64,000 nucleotides of DNA from contig NZ_QOHF01000022.1 in NCBI RefSeq assembly GCF_003319115.1, forward strand, positions 1 to 64,000, in the 5' to 3' direction. The DNA is from Geodermatophilus sp. TF02-6 (GTDB lineage Bacteria; Actinomycetota; Actinomycetes; Mycobacteriales; Geodermatophilaceae). Below, in pieces: positions 17,610 to 26,952 of this stretch. The position numbers were made by a program, and so were the translations under genes. Position 1 is the first letter of the stretch. Each line of letters opens with the position of its first letter. The notes beneath the pieces are model-generated. The model saw only the letters and a program-made list of their open reading frames with translations. It searched no databases and was not told where the DNA came from.

Positions 17610-17638
17610 CTGTCCACAGCCGCTACGACTGTCCACAG
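17610..17638 (+). other. two DnaA-box-like sites
   Basis: CTGTCCACAG occurs at 17610-17619 and 17629-17638 in the same orientation. Nine bases of it (CTGTCCACA) differ at one position from the TTGTCCACA DnaA box common in actinobacteria. They lie 50-80 bases upstream of comEA in the degV-comEA gap. Confidence 0.4.
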
Positions 17639-17675
17639 GCGTCGTCGACCCGCTCCGACCGGTCCCGGCGCTGCC

Positions 17676-17681
17676 TAGCGT
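17676..17681 (+). promoter_or_regulatory. -10 box of leaderless comEA-comEC transcript
   Basis: TAGCGT, 7 nt, then GTG at 17689. Confidence 0.45.
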
Positions 17682-17688
17682 CCGCCCG

Positions 17689-18507
17689 GTGCGCCTCTCC
17701 TCCCGCCGCAGCGACGACGCCGACCTGATCCGCGCCCGCCTGCGCGCTCTGCTCGACGAGAGCCGCACCCCGGGCTGGGTGCCGGGCGAGGAGCAGGCCG
17801 ACAGGCCCCCACCGGACGACGACCACGACGCCGAGCCGCCGGACGTGGCACTGCCCTCGGGCATCGGTCGGCACCGGGCCCCGGGCAGTGCGGTGCGGGT
17901 CGACCCCGGGCGCCGCGGTGCGTGGTCGCTGTGGGTGGTCGGCCTGCTCGCCGCCCTGCTGGTCGCCGCCGCCACCTGGTCCGACCGGCCACAGGTGGAG
18001 CCGGCCCCGGTCCGGCCGGCCGAGCCGACGGCGTCCGCGCCGGGCACCCCCGCCACGCCCTCGGTCGGGGTCGCGGCCGACTCCGCGTCGACCGTGGTGG
18101 TCTCGGTGGTCGGGCTCGTCACCCGGCCCGGGCTGGTCACCCTCCCCGAGGGAGCCCGGGTCGCCGACGCGGTCGCGGCCGCTGGCGGGCTGCTGCCGGA
18201 GGCCGATCCGGCCTCGGTCAACCTCGCCGCGGTGGTGACCGACGGGCAGCAGGTCACGGTGGGTGTGCCGGGAGCGGCCGCGGCCGGTGCCGCTCCCTCC
18301 GGTGGGGGTGGCTCGGGGCTGGTGGACCTCAACACGGCGACCGTCGCCGACCTCGACGCGCTGCCCGGCATCGGCCCCGTGCTCGCCCAGCGGATCGTCG
18401 ACCACCGCGAGCAGCACGGGCGGTTCACGGCCGTCGAGCAGCTGGACGACGTCCCCGGCATCGGCCCGGCCATCTACGCCGAGCTCGCCGAGCTGGTGAC
18501 CGTGTGA
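17689..18507 (+). CDS. comEA: ComEA-type helix-hairpin-helix DNA-binding protein
   Basis: 272 residues. Cytoplasmic N-terminus (1-80), one transmembrane helix (about LWVVGLLAALLVAAATW, 84-100), a Pro/Ala linker, an SLBB domain (about 130-180: VVVSVVGLVTRPGLVTLPEG), and a C-terminal tandem HhH domain (LNTATVADLDALPGIGP, DDVPGIGPAIYAELAELV). It would bind incoming DNA at the membrane for uptake through ComEC. GTG start just after a TANNNT box; the stop overlaps comEC (GTGA). Confidence 0.92.
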   Translation: MRLSSRRSDDADLIRARLRALLDESRTPGWVPGEEQADRPPPDDDHDAEPPDVALPSGIGRHRAPGSAVRVDPGRRGAWSLWVVGLLAALLVAAATWSDRPQVEPAPVRPAEPTASAPGTPATPSVGVAADSASTVVVSVVGLVTRPGLVTLPEGARVADAVAAAGGLLPEADPASVNLAAVVTDGQQVTVGVPGAAAAGAAPSGGGGSGLVDLNTATVADLDALPGIGPVLAQRIVDHREQHGRFTAVEQLDDVPGIGPAIYAELAELVTV

Positions 18508-21500
18508 GCGAGCTCACCGGTCGGCACAGCAGCGCGGTGCACGCGGCCGAGGAGCGCCGGCGAGGAGGACGCGGAAGCGCTCCGCCCGGTCGCTGGACGT
18601 GGGTGGACCTGCGGCTGGCCCCCGTCGCCGCGGCCGTGTGGGCCGGCACCCTGGTGGCACCGCTCCTGCCGGTCCCGGTGCTGGCCGGGGTCGCACCGGC
18701 TGCCGCCGCGGCCGCGGTCGCGGTGTCCCGGCGCGGCCGCTCGGCGGCGGCCGTGGTGCTCCTGGGGGTCCTCGCCGCGGTCGCGGTGACCGCGGCGACG
18801 GCCGCGGTGCGGACGGCGGCACGGGAGGCGTCCCCGCTGGCCGAGGTGGCCGGGGACCGGAGGACGGTCGTCGTGGAGCTCGACCTGGACAGCGACCCAC
18901 GGCCGGTGAACGGCGTCGGCACGCCGCGGGTGGTCGCCGAGGCCACGGTGACCGGGCTGGACGAGGGCGCGATCCGGACCCGGCTGGACGACGCGGTCGT
19001 GCTCTTCGCGCCCGCGGAGGAGTGGCGCGGCCTGCTGCCGGGACAGTCGGTGCGGGTCAGGGCGGCGGTGTCCCCGGCCGACGGGGGCGACGGGTTGGTG
19101 GCCCGCCTCTCGGTGCGGGGTCCGCCGACGCTCCTGGGTGAGCCGCCGTGGGTGCAGCGGGTCGCCGGTGGTCTGCGGCACGCGTTGAGCGACGCCGCCG
19201 TGCGGGTGCTCGGCCCGCGGGTCGGCGGTCTCCTCCCCGGACTGGTCGTGGGCGACACGGGGGCGATGGACCCCGTCCTCGTCGAGGACTTCCGCCGGGC
19301 CGGGCTGGCCCACCTCACGGCCGTGTCCGGCGCCAACGTGGCGGTGGTGCTCACCGGCGTCCTGGCGCCGCTGCGCCGTCGCGCGGTCGACCGGCGGGTG
19401 CAGGCCCTGGTGGCGCTCGTGGCGCTGGCCGGTTTCGTCGTGCTGGCCCGGCCCAGCGCCAGCGTGGTCCGGGCCGCGATGATGGGCGCGGTGACGCTGC
19501 TGGCCCTGGCCACCGGCCGGCCACGGGCGGCCCTGCCCGCGCTCGGCGGCGCCGTGGCGGTGCTGCTGCTCGTCGACCCCGGCCTGGCGCGTGACGCCGG
19601 CTTCGCCCTGTCGGTCACCGCGACCGCCGCCATCGTGCTGCTGGCACCTGGCTGGTCCCGTCGCCTGCGCGACCGGCGCTGGCCGCCGGTCCTGGCCGAC
19701 GCGGTGGCGGTCGCCGCGGCCGCCGGCATCGCCACCGCGCCGCTCGTGGCCGGGCTCTCCGGGCTGGTCAGCCCGGTGTCGCTGCCGGCCAACCTGCTGG
19801 CCGCCCCGGCCGTCCCCGCGGCGACCGTGCTGGGGTTGCTGGCCGCACCGGCGGCGGTGCTGCCGCCGCTCGGTGACGCGCTGGTGTGGCTGGCCGGCTG
19901 GCCGGTCCGCTGGCTGGTGCTCGTGGCCGAGCGCGCCGCGGCGCTGCCCGACGGCGCGACCGGCTGGCCGGCCGGGACGCGCGGCGCCGTGCTCCTGACC
20001 CTGCTGGTGCTGGCCGTCGGCTGGCTGCTGTGGCGCTTTCCCCGGGCCCGGCCGCTGGCGCTGGCGGCGCTCGTCGGCGTCGTGGTGCTGGGCTGGCCGA
20101 TCCGGCAGGTCACCCGCGGCTGGCCGCCGGACCGCACCGTCCTCGTCGCCTGCGACGTCGGCCAGGGCGACGCCCTGGTGGTGCCCACCGCGCCGGGTGA
20201 GGCAGTGCTGGTCGACACGGGGCCCGACGTCGGCGCGGTCGACCGGTGCCTGGACCGGCTCGGGATCGACACGCTCCCGCTGGTCCTCCTCACCCACCTC
20301 GACGCCGACCACGCCGGAGGGCTCGCCGGAGCTCTGTCGGGGCGCGCGGTCGGCGCCCTCGCCACGGGGACGCTGTCACCGGCCGAGGACCGGGCGGATC
20401 GGCTGGACGACGCCGCGCGCCGGGCAGGTGCCCAGCGGACCGTGCTCGTCCCCGGGGACCGCCGCACCGTGGGCGGTGCGACGGTCGAGGTGCTCGCACC
20501 GGCGCCGGAGGCCGCCACCGCGGCGGCGGAGGCCAACGACCTGTCCCTGGTCGTCCGCGTGACCCAGCGCGGCGTCCGGGTGCTGCTGACCGGGGACCTG
20601 GGCGCCGAGGCCGAGGCGCGCCTCCTCACCCGGGGCGTCGACCTGCGGACGGACGTGCTCAAGGTGCCGCACCACGGCAGCGCGGACGCCGACCCCGACT
20701 TCCTCGCCGCCACCGGGGCGCGCGTGGCGCTGCTGTCGGTCGGTGTGGACAACCCTTACGGGCACCCGACCGCGCAGGCGCTGTCCTGGCTGGCGCAGGC
20801 GGGCATGCGGGTGCACCGCACCGACCGGGAGGGCGACCTGGCCGTGGCCGGTGACGGCGGCGCCTGGGGGGTGGCCGGACGCGGCCGCGAGGCGTCCGGG
20901 ACGGCGATCGGCCCGGCCCCCGGCGACCGGCGCGGCGCCGGCCGGGCTCTCGGCAGGTCGGCCGGCGTGCGCGGCGACGGCACCGGGACCGGTGACCCGC
21001 CCGTGCCCGGCCCGCTCCGCTCGGGTGGACCGCAGTGTCGGCCCCGCGTGGCACCATGCCGGTGTGACCGCCGCGCCTCCCGCACCGACCTCACGCCTGC
21101 GCGCCGTGGTCGGGGAGGAGGAGCTTCTGCGCGCGCGGGCCGTGGCCGCGGTGCGCGCCGCGGTGCTCGACCGCCACCCCGACGCCGAGCTGCACGAGCT
21201 GCCGGCGCTGGGGCTCCCGGTCGGCGAGCTCGCCGACGTCCTCGCGCCCTCGCTGTTCGACGCCCACCGGCTCGTCGTCGTCACGGGGGTGCACGAGGCC
21301 GCCGGCGCGCTGGTGGAGGCGCTCACCGCCTACGCGCGGGACCCCGACCCCGACCTGACGCTCGTCGTCGTCCACCACGGAGGAAGACGCAACGAGGCCC
21401 TGCTCAAGTCGTTCACCGCCGCCGGTGCGGCCGTCGACGACTGCCCGAGGGTCACCTCGGTGGGGGACCGGATCGCCTTCGTGCGCAACGAGGTCCGCGC

Positions 21501-22226
21501 CGCCGGCGGGCGGATCACCCCCGACGCCGCGTCGGCGCTGGTGGAGGCCGTCGGTGCCGACCTGCGGCAGCTGTCCTCGGCCGCCGGACAGCTGGTCTCC
21601 GACGTCGGTGGCACCGTCGACGCCGACGCGGTCGCCCGCTTCCACCGCGGTCAGGCCGAGGTCACCGGGTTCAGCGTCGCCGAGCGGGTCCTGGTCGGCG
21701 ACCGGCAGGGGGCGCTGGAGACGCTGCGCTGGGCCCTGCAGCGCGGCGTGGCCCACGTCCTGGTCGCCGACGCCATCGCCGACGGCGTCCGGACCGCCGC
21801 GCGGGTGTCCTCGGTGCGCAGCAGCAACCCCGGCGACCTCGCCCGGACCCTGAAGATGCCGCCCTGGAAGGTCAAGAAGGCGCAGGCGCAGGCCCGGGGC
21901 TGGAGCATCGACGGTCTGCAGCAGGCGATCGGCGTGGCGGCCGAGCTGAACGCCGACGTCAAGGGCGCGGCGGCCAGCGCCGACTACGCGCTCGAGCAGG
22001 CGATCCGGCGGATCGTGGCCATCCGTCGGGAGAGCGGTCGGGGCATCCGCGGCTGACGCCCACTCGCCGCACCGGGTCGAGCCCGAGTGCGAGGCACGAG
22101 AGCCCCCGTCCCGCAGGGGGAGAGGGGCTCTCTGCGAGAACCCGGCAGGGGTGTGTCAGCTGGAGAGGCCGGCCATCCGCTTGGCCATGCCGGACTTGCG
22201 GTTGGCGGCCTGGTTCTTGTGGATGA
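18504..22226 (+). CDS. comEC: ComEC/Rec2 DNA-uptake channel; no in-frame stop until 22226
   Basis: An N-terminal membrane part is followed by the ComEC competence domain ([33 protein letters not shown], about 240-500). The C-terminal metallo-beta-lactamase domain (about 530-790) has [29 protein letters not shown] and [11 protein letters not shown]. It transports single-stranded DNA into the cytoplasm and may process it. Family-like sequence ends near 20870, yet the frame stays open through holA and the antisense of rpsT to TGA at 22224-22226. Codon use still looks coding to about 21030, then decays. The true protein is probably about 800-850 residues; a lost stop, a frameshift or a sequence error would explain it. 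Confidence 0.75.
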   Translation: MSELTGRHSSAVHAAEERRRGGRGSAPPGRWTWVDLRLAPVAAAVWAGTLVAPLLPVPVLAGVAPAAAAAAVAVSRRGRSAAAVVLLGVLAAVAVTAATAAVRTAAREASPLAEVAGDRRTVVVELDLDSDPRPVNGVGTPRVVAEATVTGLDEGAIRTRLDDAVVLFAPAEEWRGLLPGQSVRVRAAVSPADGGDGLVARLSVRGPPTLLGEPPWVQRVAGGLRHALSDAAVRVLGPRVGGLLPGLVVGDTGAMDPVLVEDFRRAGLAHLTAVSGANVAVVLTGVLAPLRRRAVDRRVQALVALVALAGFVVLARPSASVVRAAMMGAVTLLALATGRPRAALPALGGAVAVLLLVDPGLARDAGFALSVTATAAIVLLAPGWSRRLRDRRWPPVLADAVAVAAAAGIATAPLVAGLSGLVSPVSLPANLLAAPAVPAATVLGLLAAPAAVLPPLGDALVWLAGWPVRWLVLVAERAAALPDGATGWPAGTRGAVLLTLLVLAVGWLLWRFPRARPLALAALVGVVVLGWPIRQVTRGWPPDRTVLVACDVGQGDALVVPTAPGEAVLVDTGPDVGAVDRCLDRLGIDTLPLVLLTHLDADHAGGLAGALSGRAVGALATGTLSPAEDRADRLDDAARRAGAQRTVLVPGDRRTVGGATVEVLAPAPEAATAAAEANDLSLVVRVTQRGVRVLLTGDLGAEAEARLLTRGVDLRTDVLKVPHHGSADADPDFLAATGARVALLSVGVDNPYGHPTAQALSWLAQAGMRVHRTDREGDLAVAGDGGAWGVAGRGREASGTAIGPAPGDRRGAGRALGRSAGVRGDGTGTGDPPVPGPLRSGGPQCRPRVAPCRCDRRASRTDLTPARRGRGGGASARAGRGRGARRGARPPPRRRAARAAGAGAPGRRARRRPRALAVRRPPARRRHGGARGRRRAGGGAHRLRAGPRPRPDARRRPPRRKTQRGPAQVVHRRRCGRRRLPEGHLGGGPDRLRAQRGPRRRRADHPRRRVGAGGGRRCRPAAAVLGRRTAGLRRRWHRRRRRGRPLPPRSGRGHRVQRRRAGPGRRPAGGAGDAALGPAARRGPRPGRRRHRRRRPDRRAGVLGAQQQPRRPRPDPEDAALEGQEGAGAGPGLEHRRSAAGDRRGGRAERRRQGRGGQRRLRARAGDPADRGHPSGERSGHPRLTPTRRTGSSPSARHESPRPAGGEGLSARTRQGCVSWRGRPSAWPCRTCGWRPGSCG
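21064..22056 (+). CDS. holA: DNA polymerase III delta subunit
   Basis: 330 residues: [20 protein letters not shown] at the N-terminus, [20 protein letters not shown] in the AAA-like core, and the C-terminal collar region [20 protein letters not shown] followed by [19 protein letters not shown]. It opens the beta clamp during clamp loading. GTG at 21064 follows the comEC conserved region; a CACCAT box 6 nt upstream could be a weak leaderless -10. Lies inside the over-extended comEC frame but in a different reading frame with clear family similarity, so it is a real gene. Confidence 0.92.
   Translation: MTAAPPAPTSRLRAVVGEEELLRARAVAAVRAAVLDRHPDAELHELPALGLPVGELADVLAPSLFDAHRLVVVTGVHEAAGALVEALTAYARDPDPDLTLVVVHHGGRRNEALLKSFTAAGAAVDDCPRVTSVGDRIAFVRNEVRAAGGRITPDAASALVEAVGADLRQLSSAAGQLVSDVGGTVDADAVARFHRGQAEVTGFSVAERVLVGDRQGALETLRWALQRGVAHVLVADAIADGVRTAARVSSVRSSNPGDLARTLKMPPWKVKKAQAQARGWSIDGLQQAIGVAAELNADVKGAAASADYALEQAIRRIVAIRRESGRGIRG
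22098..22142. terminator. bidirectional hairpin terminator between holA and rpsT
   Basis: GAGAGCCCC (22098-22106) pairs with GGGGCTCTC (22134-22142); an inner CCCCC/GGGGG pair extends the fold. It lies between two convergent genes and can serve both strands. Confidence 0.75.
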
Positions 22227-22422
22227 TGCCCTTGCTGGCGGCCTTGTCCAGCGCCTTGGTGGCGTTCGCGAGGGCGGCGGTCGCGGCCGCGGCGTCCCCG
22301 GCGTCGGCGGCCTCACGGAACCGCCGGACGGCGGTCTTCAGGGCGGACTTGACGGCGACGTTGCGCTGACGCCGCTTCTCGTTCGTCTTGATCCGCTTCA
22401 TCTGGGACTTGATGTTCGCCAC
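22156..22422 (-). CDS. rpsT: 30S ribosomal protein S20
   Basis: 88 residues starting [20 protein letters not shown], the S20 signature, with the helical [21 protein letters not shown]-terminal block. Structural protein binding 16S rRNA. GTG at 22422. Transcribed away from lepA, as is typical for actinobacteria, and convergent with holA across a hairpin terminator. Confidence 0.97.
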   Translation of the reverse strand: MANIKSQMKRIKTNEKRRQRNVAVKSALKTAVRRFREAADAGDAAAATAALANATKALDKAASKGIIHKNQAANRKSGMAKRMAGLSS

Positions 22423-22599
22423 GCGTGAGCCTCGGGTGTCTCTCAGGGATGCGTCTGACCGTGCGTCCGGACGGCGTGCGCCTGCGGACCGGTCTGCCAA
22501 GATACCAGCGCCGGTCGGCCGCCCCCAACCCGCGGGTCCCCCGCACGGTCCCGGCCGCTCACTGGACGACGCGCCGAGCCGTGGGACGATGGGAGCACT

Positions 22600-24438
22600 G
22601 TGACGACTCCCGCCTGCACCGACCCGGCCCGCATCCGGAACTTCTGCATCATCGCCCACATCGACCACGGCAAGTCGACGCTGGCCGACCGGATGCTCGA
22701 GGTGACCGGGGTCATCGAAGCACGGCAGATGCGTGCGCAGTACCTCGACCGGATGGACATCGAGCGCGAGCGGGGCATCACCATCAAGGCGCAGAACGTG
22801 CGCCTGCCGTGGACGCCGACGACGGGCGAGCACGCCGGCGCCGCGCACGTGCTGCACATGATCGACACCCCCGGTCACGTCGACTTCACCTACGAGGTGT
22901 CCCGCTCGCTGGCCGCCTGCGAGGGTGCGGTCCTGCTCGTCGACGCCGCCCAGGGCATCGAGGCGCAGACCCTGGCCAACCTCTACCTGGCCCTGGAGAA
23001 CGACCTCACGATCATCCCGGTGCTCAACAAGATCGACCTGCCGGCGGCCCAACCGGAGCGGTACGCCGCAGAGCTGGCGCACATCATCGGTTGCGACCCC
23101 TCCGACGTGCTGCGGGTCAGCGGCAAGACCGGCGAGGGCGTACCCGAGCTGCTCGACGCGATCGTCGACCAGATCCCCGCGCCGACCGGCGACGCCGACG
23201 CCCCGGCCCGGGCGATGATCTTCGACAGCGTCTACGACATCTACCGCGGCGTGATCACCTACGTCCGCGTCGTGGACGGCCGGATCGCCGCCCGTGAGCG
23301 GATCAGGATGATGTCCACCGGCGCCACCCACGAGCTGCTCGAGATCGGGGTCATCTCGCCGGAGCCCAAGCCGGTCGCCTCGCTCGGCGTGGGCGAGGTC
23401 GGTTACCTGATCACCGGGGTGAAGGACGTCCGCCAGTCCCGGGTGGGCGACACGGTCACCCTGCAGAACGACCCGGCGAGCGAGCCGCTCGGCGGGTACC
23501 AGGACCCCAAGCCGATGGTCTACTCCGGCCTCTACCCGATCGACGGCAGCGAGTACGGCCTGCTGCGGGAGTCGCTGGACAAGCTCGCCCTCAACGACGC
23601 CGCGCTGGTGTACGAGCCGGAGACCTCCGCCGCGCTCGGGTTCGGCTTCCGGGTCGGCTTCCTCGGCCTGCTGCACCTGGAGATCGTCCGCGAGCGGCTG
23701 GAGCGCGAGGCCGGCATCAGCCTGATCTCCACCGCGCCGAACGTCGTCTACCGGGTGGTGATGGAGGACGGCACCGAGCACCGGGTCACCAACCCCAGCG
23801 ACTGGCCCAGCGGCAAGATCGACACGGTCTTCGAGCCGATCGTCAGCGCCACGATCATCGCGCCCAGCGACTACACCGGCACGATCATGGAGCTCTGCCA
23901 GAACCGCCGCGGCTCGCTGACCGGCATGGACTACCTGTCCGAGTCGCGCGTCGAGCTGCGCTACACGCTGCCCCTGGGCGAGATCATCTTCGACTTCTTC
24001 GACGCGTTGAAGTCGCGTACCCGCGGCTACGCCTCCCTCGACTACGCCGAGGCCGGCGAGCAGGAGGCGCAGCTGGTCAAGGTGGACATCCTGCTGCAGG
24101 GCGAGCCGGTCGACGCGTTCAGCGCGATCGTGCACAAGGACAAGGCCTACAGCTACGGCGTGATGATGGCCGGCAAGCTGCGCGAGCTCATCCCGCGCCA
24201 ACAGTTCGAGGTGCCCATCCAGGCCGCGGTCGGTTCCCGGGTCATCGCCCGCGAGACCATCCGCGCCATCCGCAAGGACGTCCTCGCCAAGTGCTACGGC
24301 GGTGACATCACCCGCAAGCGCAAGCTGCTGGAGAAGCAGAAGGAGGGCAAGAAGCGGATGAAGATGGTCGGCCGGGTCGAGGTGCCGCAGGAGGCCTTCG
24401 TCGCCGCGCTGTCCAACTCCGAGCCCGCGAAGAAGTGA
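22600..24438 (+). CDS. lepA: elongation factor 4 (LepA)
   Basis: 612 residues, full length. G1 [13 protein letters not shown], switch region [13 protein letters not shown]3 DTPGHVDF, G4 NKIDLP, then domains II-V and the LepA-specific C-terminal domain ending [19 protein letters not shown]. Back-translocating or ribosome-remodelling GTPase used under ionic stress. GTG at 22600 gives the normal N-terminus; GGGAG at 22591-22595 precedes it closely. Confidence 0.97.
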   Translation: MTTPACTDPARIRNFCIIAHIDHGKSTLADRMLEVTGVIEARQMRAQYLDRMDIERERGITIKAQNVRLPWTPTTGEHAGAAHVLHMIDTPGHVDFTYEVSRSLAACEGAVLLVDAAQGIEAQTLANLYLALENDLTIIPVLNKIDLPAAQPERYAAELAHIIGCDPSDVLRVSGKTGEGVPELLDAIVDQIPAPTGDADAPARAMIFDSVYDIYRGVITYVRVVDGRIAARERIRMMSTGATHELLEIGVISPEPKPVASLGVGEVGYLITGVKDVRQSRVGDTVTLQNDPASEPLGGYQDPKPMVYSGLYPIDGSEYGLLRESLDKLALNDAALVYEPETSAALGFGFRVGFLGLLHLEIVRERLEREAGISLISTAPNVVYRVVMEDGTEHRVTNPSDWPSGKIDTVFEPIVSATIIAPSDYTGTIMELCQNRRGSLTGMDYLSESRVELRYTLPLGEIIFDFFDALKSRTRGYASLDYAEAGEQEAQLVKVDILLQGEPVDAFSAIVHKDKAYSYGVMMAGKLRELIPRQQFEVPIQAAVGSRVIARETIRAIRKDVLAKCYGGDITRKRKLLEKQKEGKKRMKMVGRVEVPQEAFVAALSNSEPAKK

Positions 24439-24548
24439 GCTCGGGCCGGATCGACGCCGTCTGCGTCTCCGGTCCCGACAGGAGGACGCCGACTGGTGGG
24501 CCGCCGAGCCCGGCCGCGACCTGCTATGCGCGTGGCGCCAGCGGGGCG

Positions 24549-24785
24549 TAGCGGCGGGTGCTCGAGACCGGGGACGTCGGCGCCGGCGACCCGGTCGAGG
24601 TCGGGCACCGCCCTGACCACGGCATCCCTGCTCACGGCGTCACCGTCGGGTCGGCCTTCCGCGCCTGTCCGACGCACGAGGACCGACCGTTCGAGCTCGC
24701 GCTGGCGGTGGCGCACCTCCCGCTGCGGACCCGGGCGAAGGTCACCGCCGGCATCGAGGAGCGGCTCGCAGCGGCCCAGGGCTGA
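24549..24785 (+). pseudogene. C-terminal remnant of a MOSC-domain protein
   Basis: [17 protein letters not shown] followed by HRPDHG...[11 protein letters not shown] resembles, from family knowledge, the C-terminal third of MOSC (molybdenum-cofactor sulfurase C-terminal) proteins. The N-terminal two thirds, including the catalytic Cys region, are missing: lepA ends about 110 bases upstream, and an in-frame TAG at 24549-24551 interrupts the frame. A GTG at 24558 could start a 75-residue peptide, but without the core it would be non-functional. Confidence 0.55.
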
Positions 24786-24798
24786 CGGCGTCCGGCGC

Positions 24799-25209
24799 TC
24801 AGTGCAGCCACGGCGCGAAGGACAGTCCCACCACCAGCCCCTCCGGCGACTGCAGCCGGGCGACCGTCTGGCCCCACGGCTCGGTCCGCGCCCCGTGCAG
24901 GAGCCGGTGCCCGGCGGCCTCCAGTTCGGCCGCGCCGTCGGCCACCGCGGCCCCGTCGGCGAGCTCGAACTCGATGCTGGCCTGCGGCACCGGGTGGTCG
25001 GCCGGCCAGGTGGGCCTCCCGAAGCAGGCGGCCGCGGCCTCGGCGAGCGGCCACACACCGAAGTGCTTGCTGCCACCGATGTGCTCGCTTGCGAAGTACT
25101 CGCCCCCGATGCGCTCCAGTGGCAGCCCGAGGGCGTCCAGGTAGAGCCGCCGACTCTGCACCGGATCGGGCGCGATGACGCTCGTGCTGGCGACGAAGAG
25201 GATCTCCAC
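24799..25209 (-). CDS. VOC (glyoxalase/bleomycin-resistance) family protein
   Basis: 136 residues in the two-module VOC fold: VEILFVASTSVIAPDPVQSR with the LYLDALGLPLER first half and ASIEFELADGA...RLQSPEGLVVGLSFAP second half. The C-terminal metal-ligand region is intact, but the first-strand His is not obvious, so enzymatic activity is uncertain. GTG start at 25209. Lies tail-to-tail with the MOSC remnant and is separated from the Clp-N gene by a dispersed palindromic element. Confidence 0.75.
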   Translation of the reverse strand: MEILFVASTSVIAPDPVQSRRLYLDALGLPLERIGGEYFASEHIGGSKHFGVWPLAEAAAACFGRPTWPADHPVPQASIEFELADGAAVADGAAELEAAGHRLLHGARTEPWGQTVARLQSPEGLVVGLSFAPWLH

Positions 25210-25249
25210 TCCGGCACCGTCCCACCCGAGGGTGACAGGTTGGCCCTTC

Positions 25250-25332
25250 TGCAGGGCCCCGTCCCGGGTCCCGGCCTGAGCCTGCGAAGGCTGGGGAGGA
25301 CGGGGTCCTTCTCCGGTGGGGGCAGGGGGTCT
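25250..25332. repeat. dispersed palindromic element, copy A3
   Basis: CCCCGTCC (25257-25264) pairs with GGACGGGG (25298-25305), with inner GCCTG/CTGCGAAGG-like sequence and the trailing TCCTTCTCCGGTGGGGGCAG module shared with copy A6. Immediately downstream of the Clp-N gene on its own strand. Confidence 0.65.
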
Positions 25333-25872
25333 TCAGCCGCCCAGTGCCGCCCTGAGCTCCGCGCGCAGGACCTGCGGGTCGATGCCGCGGTCGTGCAGCA
25401 CCTTCACGGCCAGGCCCTCGCCCTCACGGATGACGCCGAGCGCGATGTGCCCGTCGGTGATGCTCCGCGACCCCATGGCCAGGGCCTCCCGCAGCGACAG
25501 CTCGACCGCCTTCTTGGCCCCCGGTGTGAACGGGATGTGCCCGTCCGTGCGCCGCCCCCGGCGTCCGGGTGCGTCCAGCGCGCCGGGACCGAAGGTGGCC
25601 TCGACCGAGCTGCGGACGGCGTCGAGGTCGATGCCGAGCACCTGCAGCGCGTCGGCGTCCAGCTCCTCCCCGCCTGCGGCGGCGACCACCGCCGCGGCGA
25701 CGCCGTCCCGGGTCAGCCCGTGCCGGGCGAGGACCCCCGCCGCGACGCCGTCCTGGTCGAGCAGCCCGAGCAGCAGGTGCTCGGTGCCGATGCGCTCCGA
25801 GCCCAGCCGGCGGGCCTCCTGCTGGGCGCTCACCACGGTCGCGCGCGCCTCGGACGTGAAGCGTTCGAACAT
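25333..25872 (-). CDS. Clp N-terminal domain protein
   Basis: 179 residues made of two Clp-N repeats: MFERFTSEARATVVSAQQEA and ERIGTEHLLLGLLDQDGVAAG, then FTPGAKKAVELSLREALAMG and ITDGHIALGVIREGEG. This is the substrate/adaptor-binding module of ClpC without any AAA+ domain. Such stand-alone proteins may modulate ClpC or act as sensors; the role here is inferred only. GGAGGGA precedes the ATG. Second gene of a two-gene operon, 2 bases after the HTH gene. Confidence 0.85.
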   Translation of the reverse strand: MFERFTSEARATVVSAQQEARRLGSERIGTEHLLLGLLDQDGVAAGVLARHGLTRDGVAAAVVAAAGGEELDADALQVLGIDLDAVRSSVEATFGPGALDAPGRRGRRTDGHIPFTPGAKKAVELSLREALAMGSRSITDGHIALGVIREGEGLAVKVLHDRGIDPQVLRAELRAALGG

Positions 25873-25874
25873 CG

Positions 25875-26108
25875 TCAGTCCCTCCGCCGGAGCGGCCCGC
25901 GGCCGCCTGCGTACTTCTTGTGCACCGCCTGCCGGGTGACGCCGAGCAGCTGGGCGATCTGCTCCCAGGTCCATCCCTCGTCGCGCGCGTTCTCCACCTG
26001 CAGGGCCTCCAGTCGCTCGACCAGCGCCCGGAGCGCGCGGACCGCCTTCAGCCCGACCGCGGGGTCCCGGCTGCTGGCGGCGGAGGCCACCTGTGCTGTG
26101 TCAGCCAT
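25875..26108 (-). CDS. small helix-turn-helix regulator
   Basis: 77 residues with a coiled N-terminal helix (VRALRALVERLEALQVENAR) and an HTH: DEGWTWEQIAQLLGVTRQAV followed by HKKYAGG. ATG at 26108 is chosen because it begins beyond the promoter/operator region. Co-transcribed with the Clp-N gene. An 8-bp inverted repeat (26137-26158) plus a related half-site lie directly upstream, so autoregulation is likely. This HTH plus Clp-N pairing recurs in actinobacteria. Confidence 0.82.
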   Translation of the reverse strand: MADTAQVASAASSRDPAVGLKAVRALRALVERLEALQVENARDEGWTWEQIAQLLGVTRQAVHKKYAGGRGPLRRRD

Positions 26109-26110
26109 AG

Positions 26111-26158
26111 CTGTCAACTTAGGTTGCTCTCGCCCGGCTGTCAACCCAATTTGACAGC
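26111..26158 (-). promoter_or_regulatory. operator/promoter of the HTH-ClpN operon
   Basis: GCTGTCAA (26137-26144) and TTGACAGC (26151-26158) form a perfect 8-bp inverted repeat with a 6-nt spacer. A further CTGTCAA half-site lies at 26111-26117. On the coding strand TTGACA at 26144-26139 could also be the -35 element, with CTAAGT as a weak -10, so the regulator would block its own promoter. Confidence 0.6.
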
Positions 26159-26167
26159 GAAGGAGGC

Positions 26168-26332
26168 TCAGCCCGCCCCGTGCACCTCGTAGTGGGTCAC
26201 GGTGACCTCGCGGTCGACCAGGTGGCGGGCGTCCTCGGGGGAGAAGACGGCGGCGGTGACGTCGTCGCCGGCGAACTGTCGGACGGCGCCGAGCGACGTC
26301 CAGAAGCTGAGGGTGACGACCTCGGTGCTCAC
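26168..26332 (-). pseudogene. C-terminal half of an antibiotic-biosynthesis-monooxygenase-like protein
   Basis: 54 residues: VSTEVVTLSFWTSLGAVRQF followed by AGDDVTAAVFSPEDARHLVD and REVTVTHYEVHGAG. This matches, from family knowledge, the second half of ABM-domain proteins of about 100 residues; the first beta-alpha unit is absent because the YbaK gene ends two bases upstream. It has a GTG and could be translated by coupling, but I consider it a truncated remnant. Confidence 0.55.
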
Positions 26333-26334
26333 AG

Positions 26335-26952
26335 TCAGGCCACGGCGGCCTCGTCGCCGCCGGTCAGCCGCAGCAGGTCGGCGTAGCTGAGGCAGAACAT
26401 CGTGTGGTGGTTCCCGCCGCCGGCCCAGAGCAGCGGGTGCCGGGCGAGGTCGACGTCGACCACGGTGCGCAGCGGTGCCGGGTGCCCGACCGGGGCCACC
26501 CCGCCGACCTCCTGGCCGGTGGCGGCGGTGACGAGCGCGGAGCTCGCCGGCCGCACCCGCCGCGCGCCGACCAGTTCCGCCACCTTGCCGGTGTCCACGC
26601 GGTGGGCGCCGCTGGCCAGCACGAGCAGCGGCGCCCCGTCGGCGTCGAAGACCAGGCTGTTGGCGATGGCGCCCACGTCGCAGCCGAGGGCCACCGCGGC
26701 AGCCGCCGCGGTCGGCACCGGCTCGGCGAAGCGGCGCACCTCGGTGTCGACCCCCGCGGCGCGCAACGCGGCCACCACCCGGTCGACGGCGGTCGTCGTG
26801 CTGCCCGGTCCGCCCCCGCGGGGCGCCGCGCTCCCCGCGCCGGCGTCCCGACCGCCCGCGCGGCCGGCCCGTTCCTCGCTCGTCCCTCGCTGCGACGCTC
26901 CCTCCCCGTCGGCGGCCGCCTCGCTGCGAGGCTTCCGCCCCTGACCGCTCAC
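26335..26952 (-). CDS. YbaK/aminoacyl-tRNA deacylase-family protein
   Basis: 205 residues. The YbaK/ProX-like domain begins about residue 52 (TAVDRVVAALRAAGVDTEVR) and includes IANSLVFDADGAPLLVLASG, the Lys of DTGKVAELVGARRVRPA, and TGQEVGGVAPVGHP. Such proteins hydrolyse mischarged tRNA. The first 50 residues are low-complexity (Arg/Gly/Glu) and encoded by a palindrome-rich stretch, so the start is uncertain. GTG at 26952 overlaps the stop of the oxidoreductase gene. Confidence 0.82.
   Translation of the reverse strand: MSGQGRKPRSEAAADGEGASQRGTSEERAGRAGGRDAGAGSAAPRGGGPGSTTTAVDRVVAALRAAGVDTEVRRFAEPVPTAAAAAVALGCDVGAIANSLVFDADGAPLLVLASGAHRVDTGKVAELVGARRVRPASSALVTAATGQEVGGVAPVGHPAPLRTVVDVDLARHPLLWAGGGNHHTMFCLSYADLLRLTGGDEAAVA

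Noticed and set aside
21091-21756. Reverse-strand frame opposite holA
   Set aside because: No recognisable domain; holA on the forward strand is strongly supported by its sequence motifs.
24549-24551. In-frame TAG before the MOSC remnant as a possible third UAG selenocysteine codon
   Set aside because: No Cys is expected at this position in MOSC proteins as I know them, the upstream part of the frame shows no similarity to the family, and the rest of the domain is missing; gene decay explains it better.
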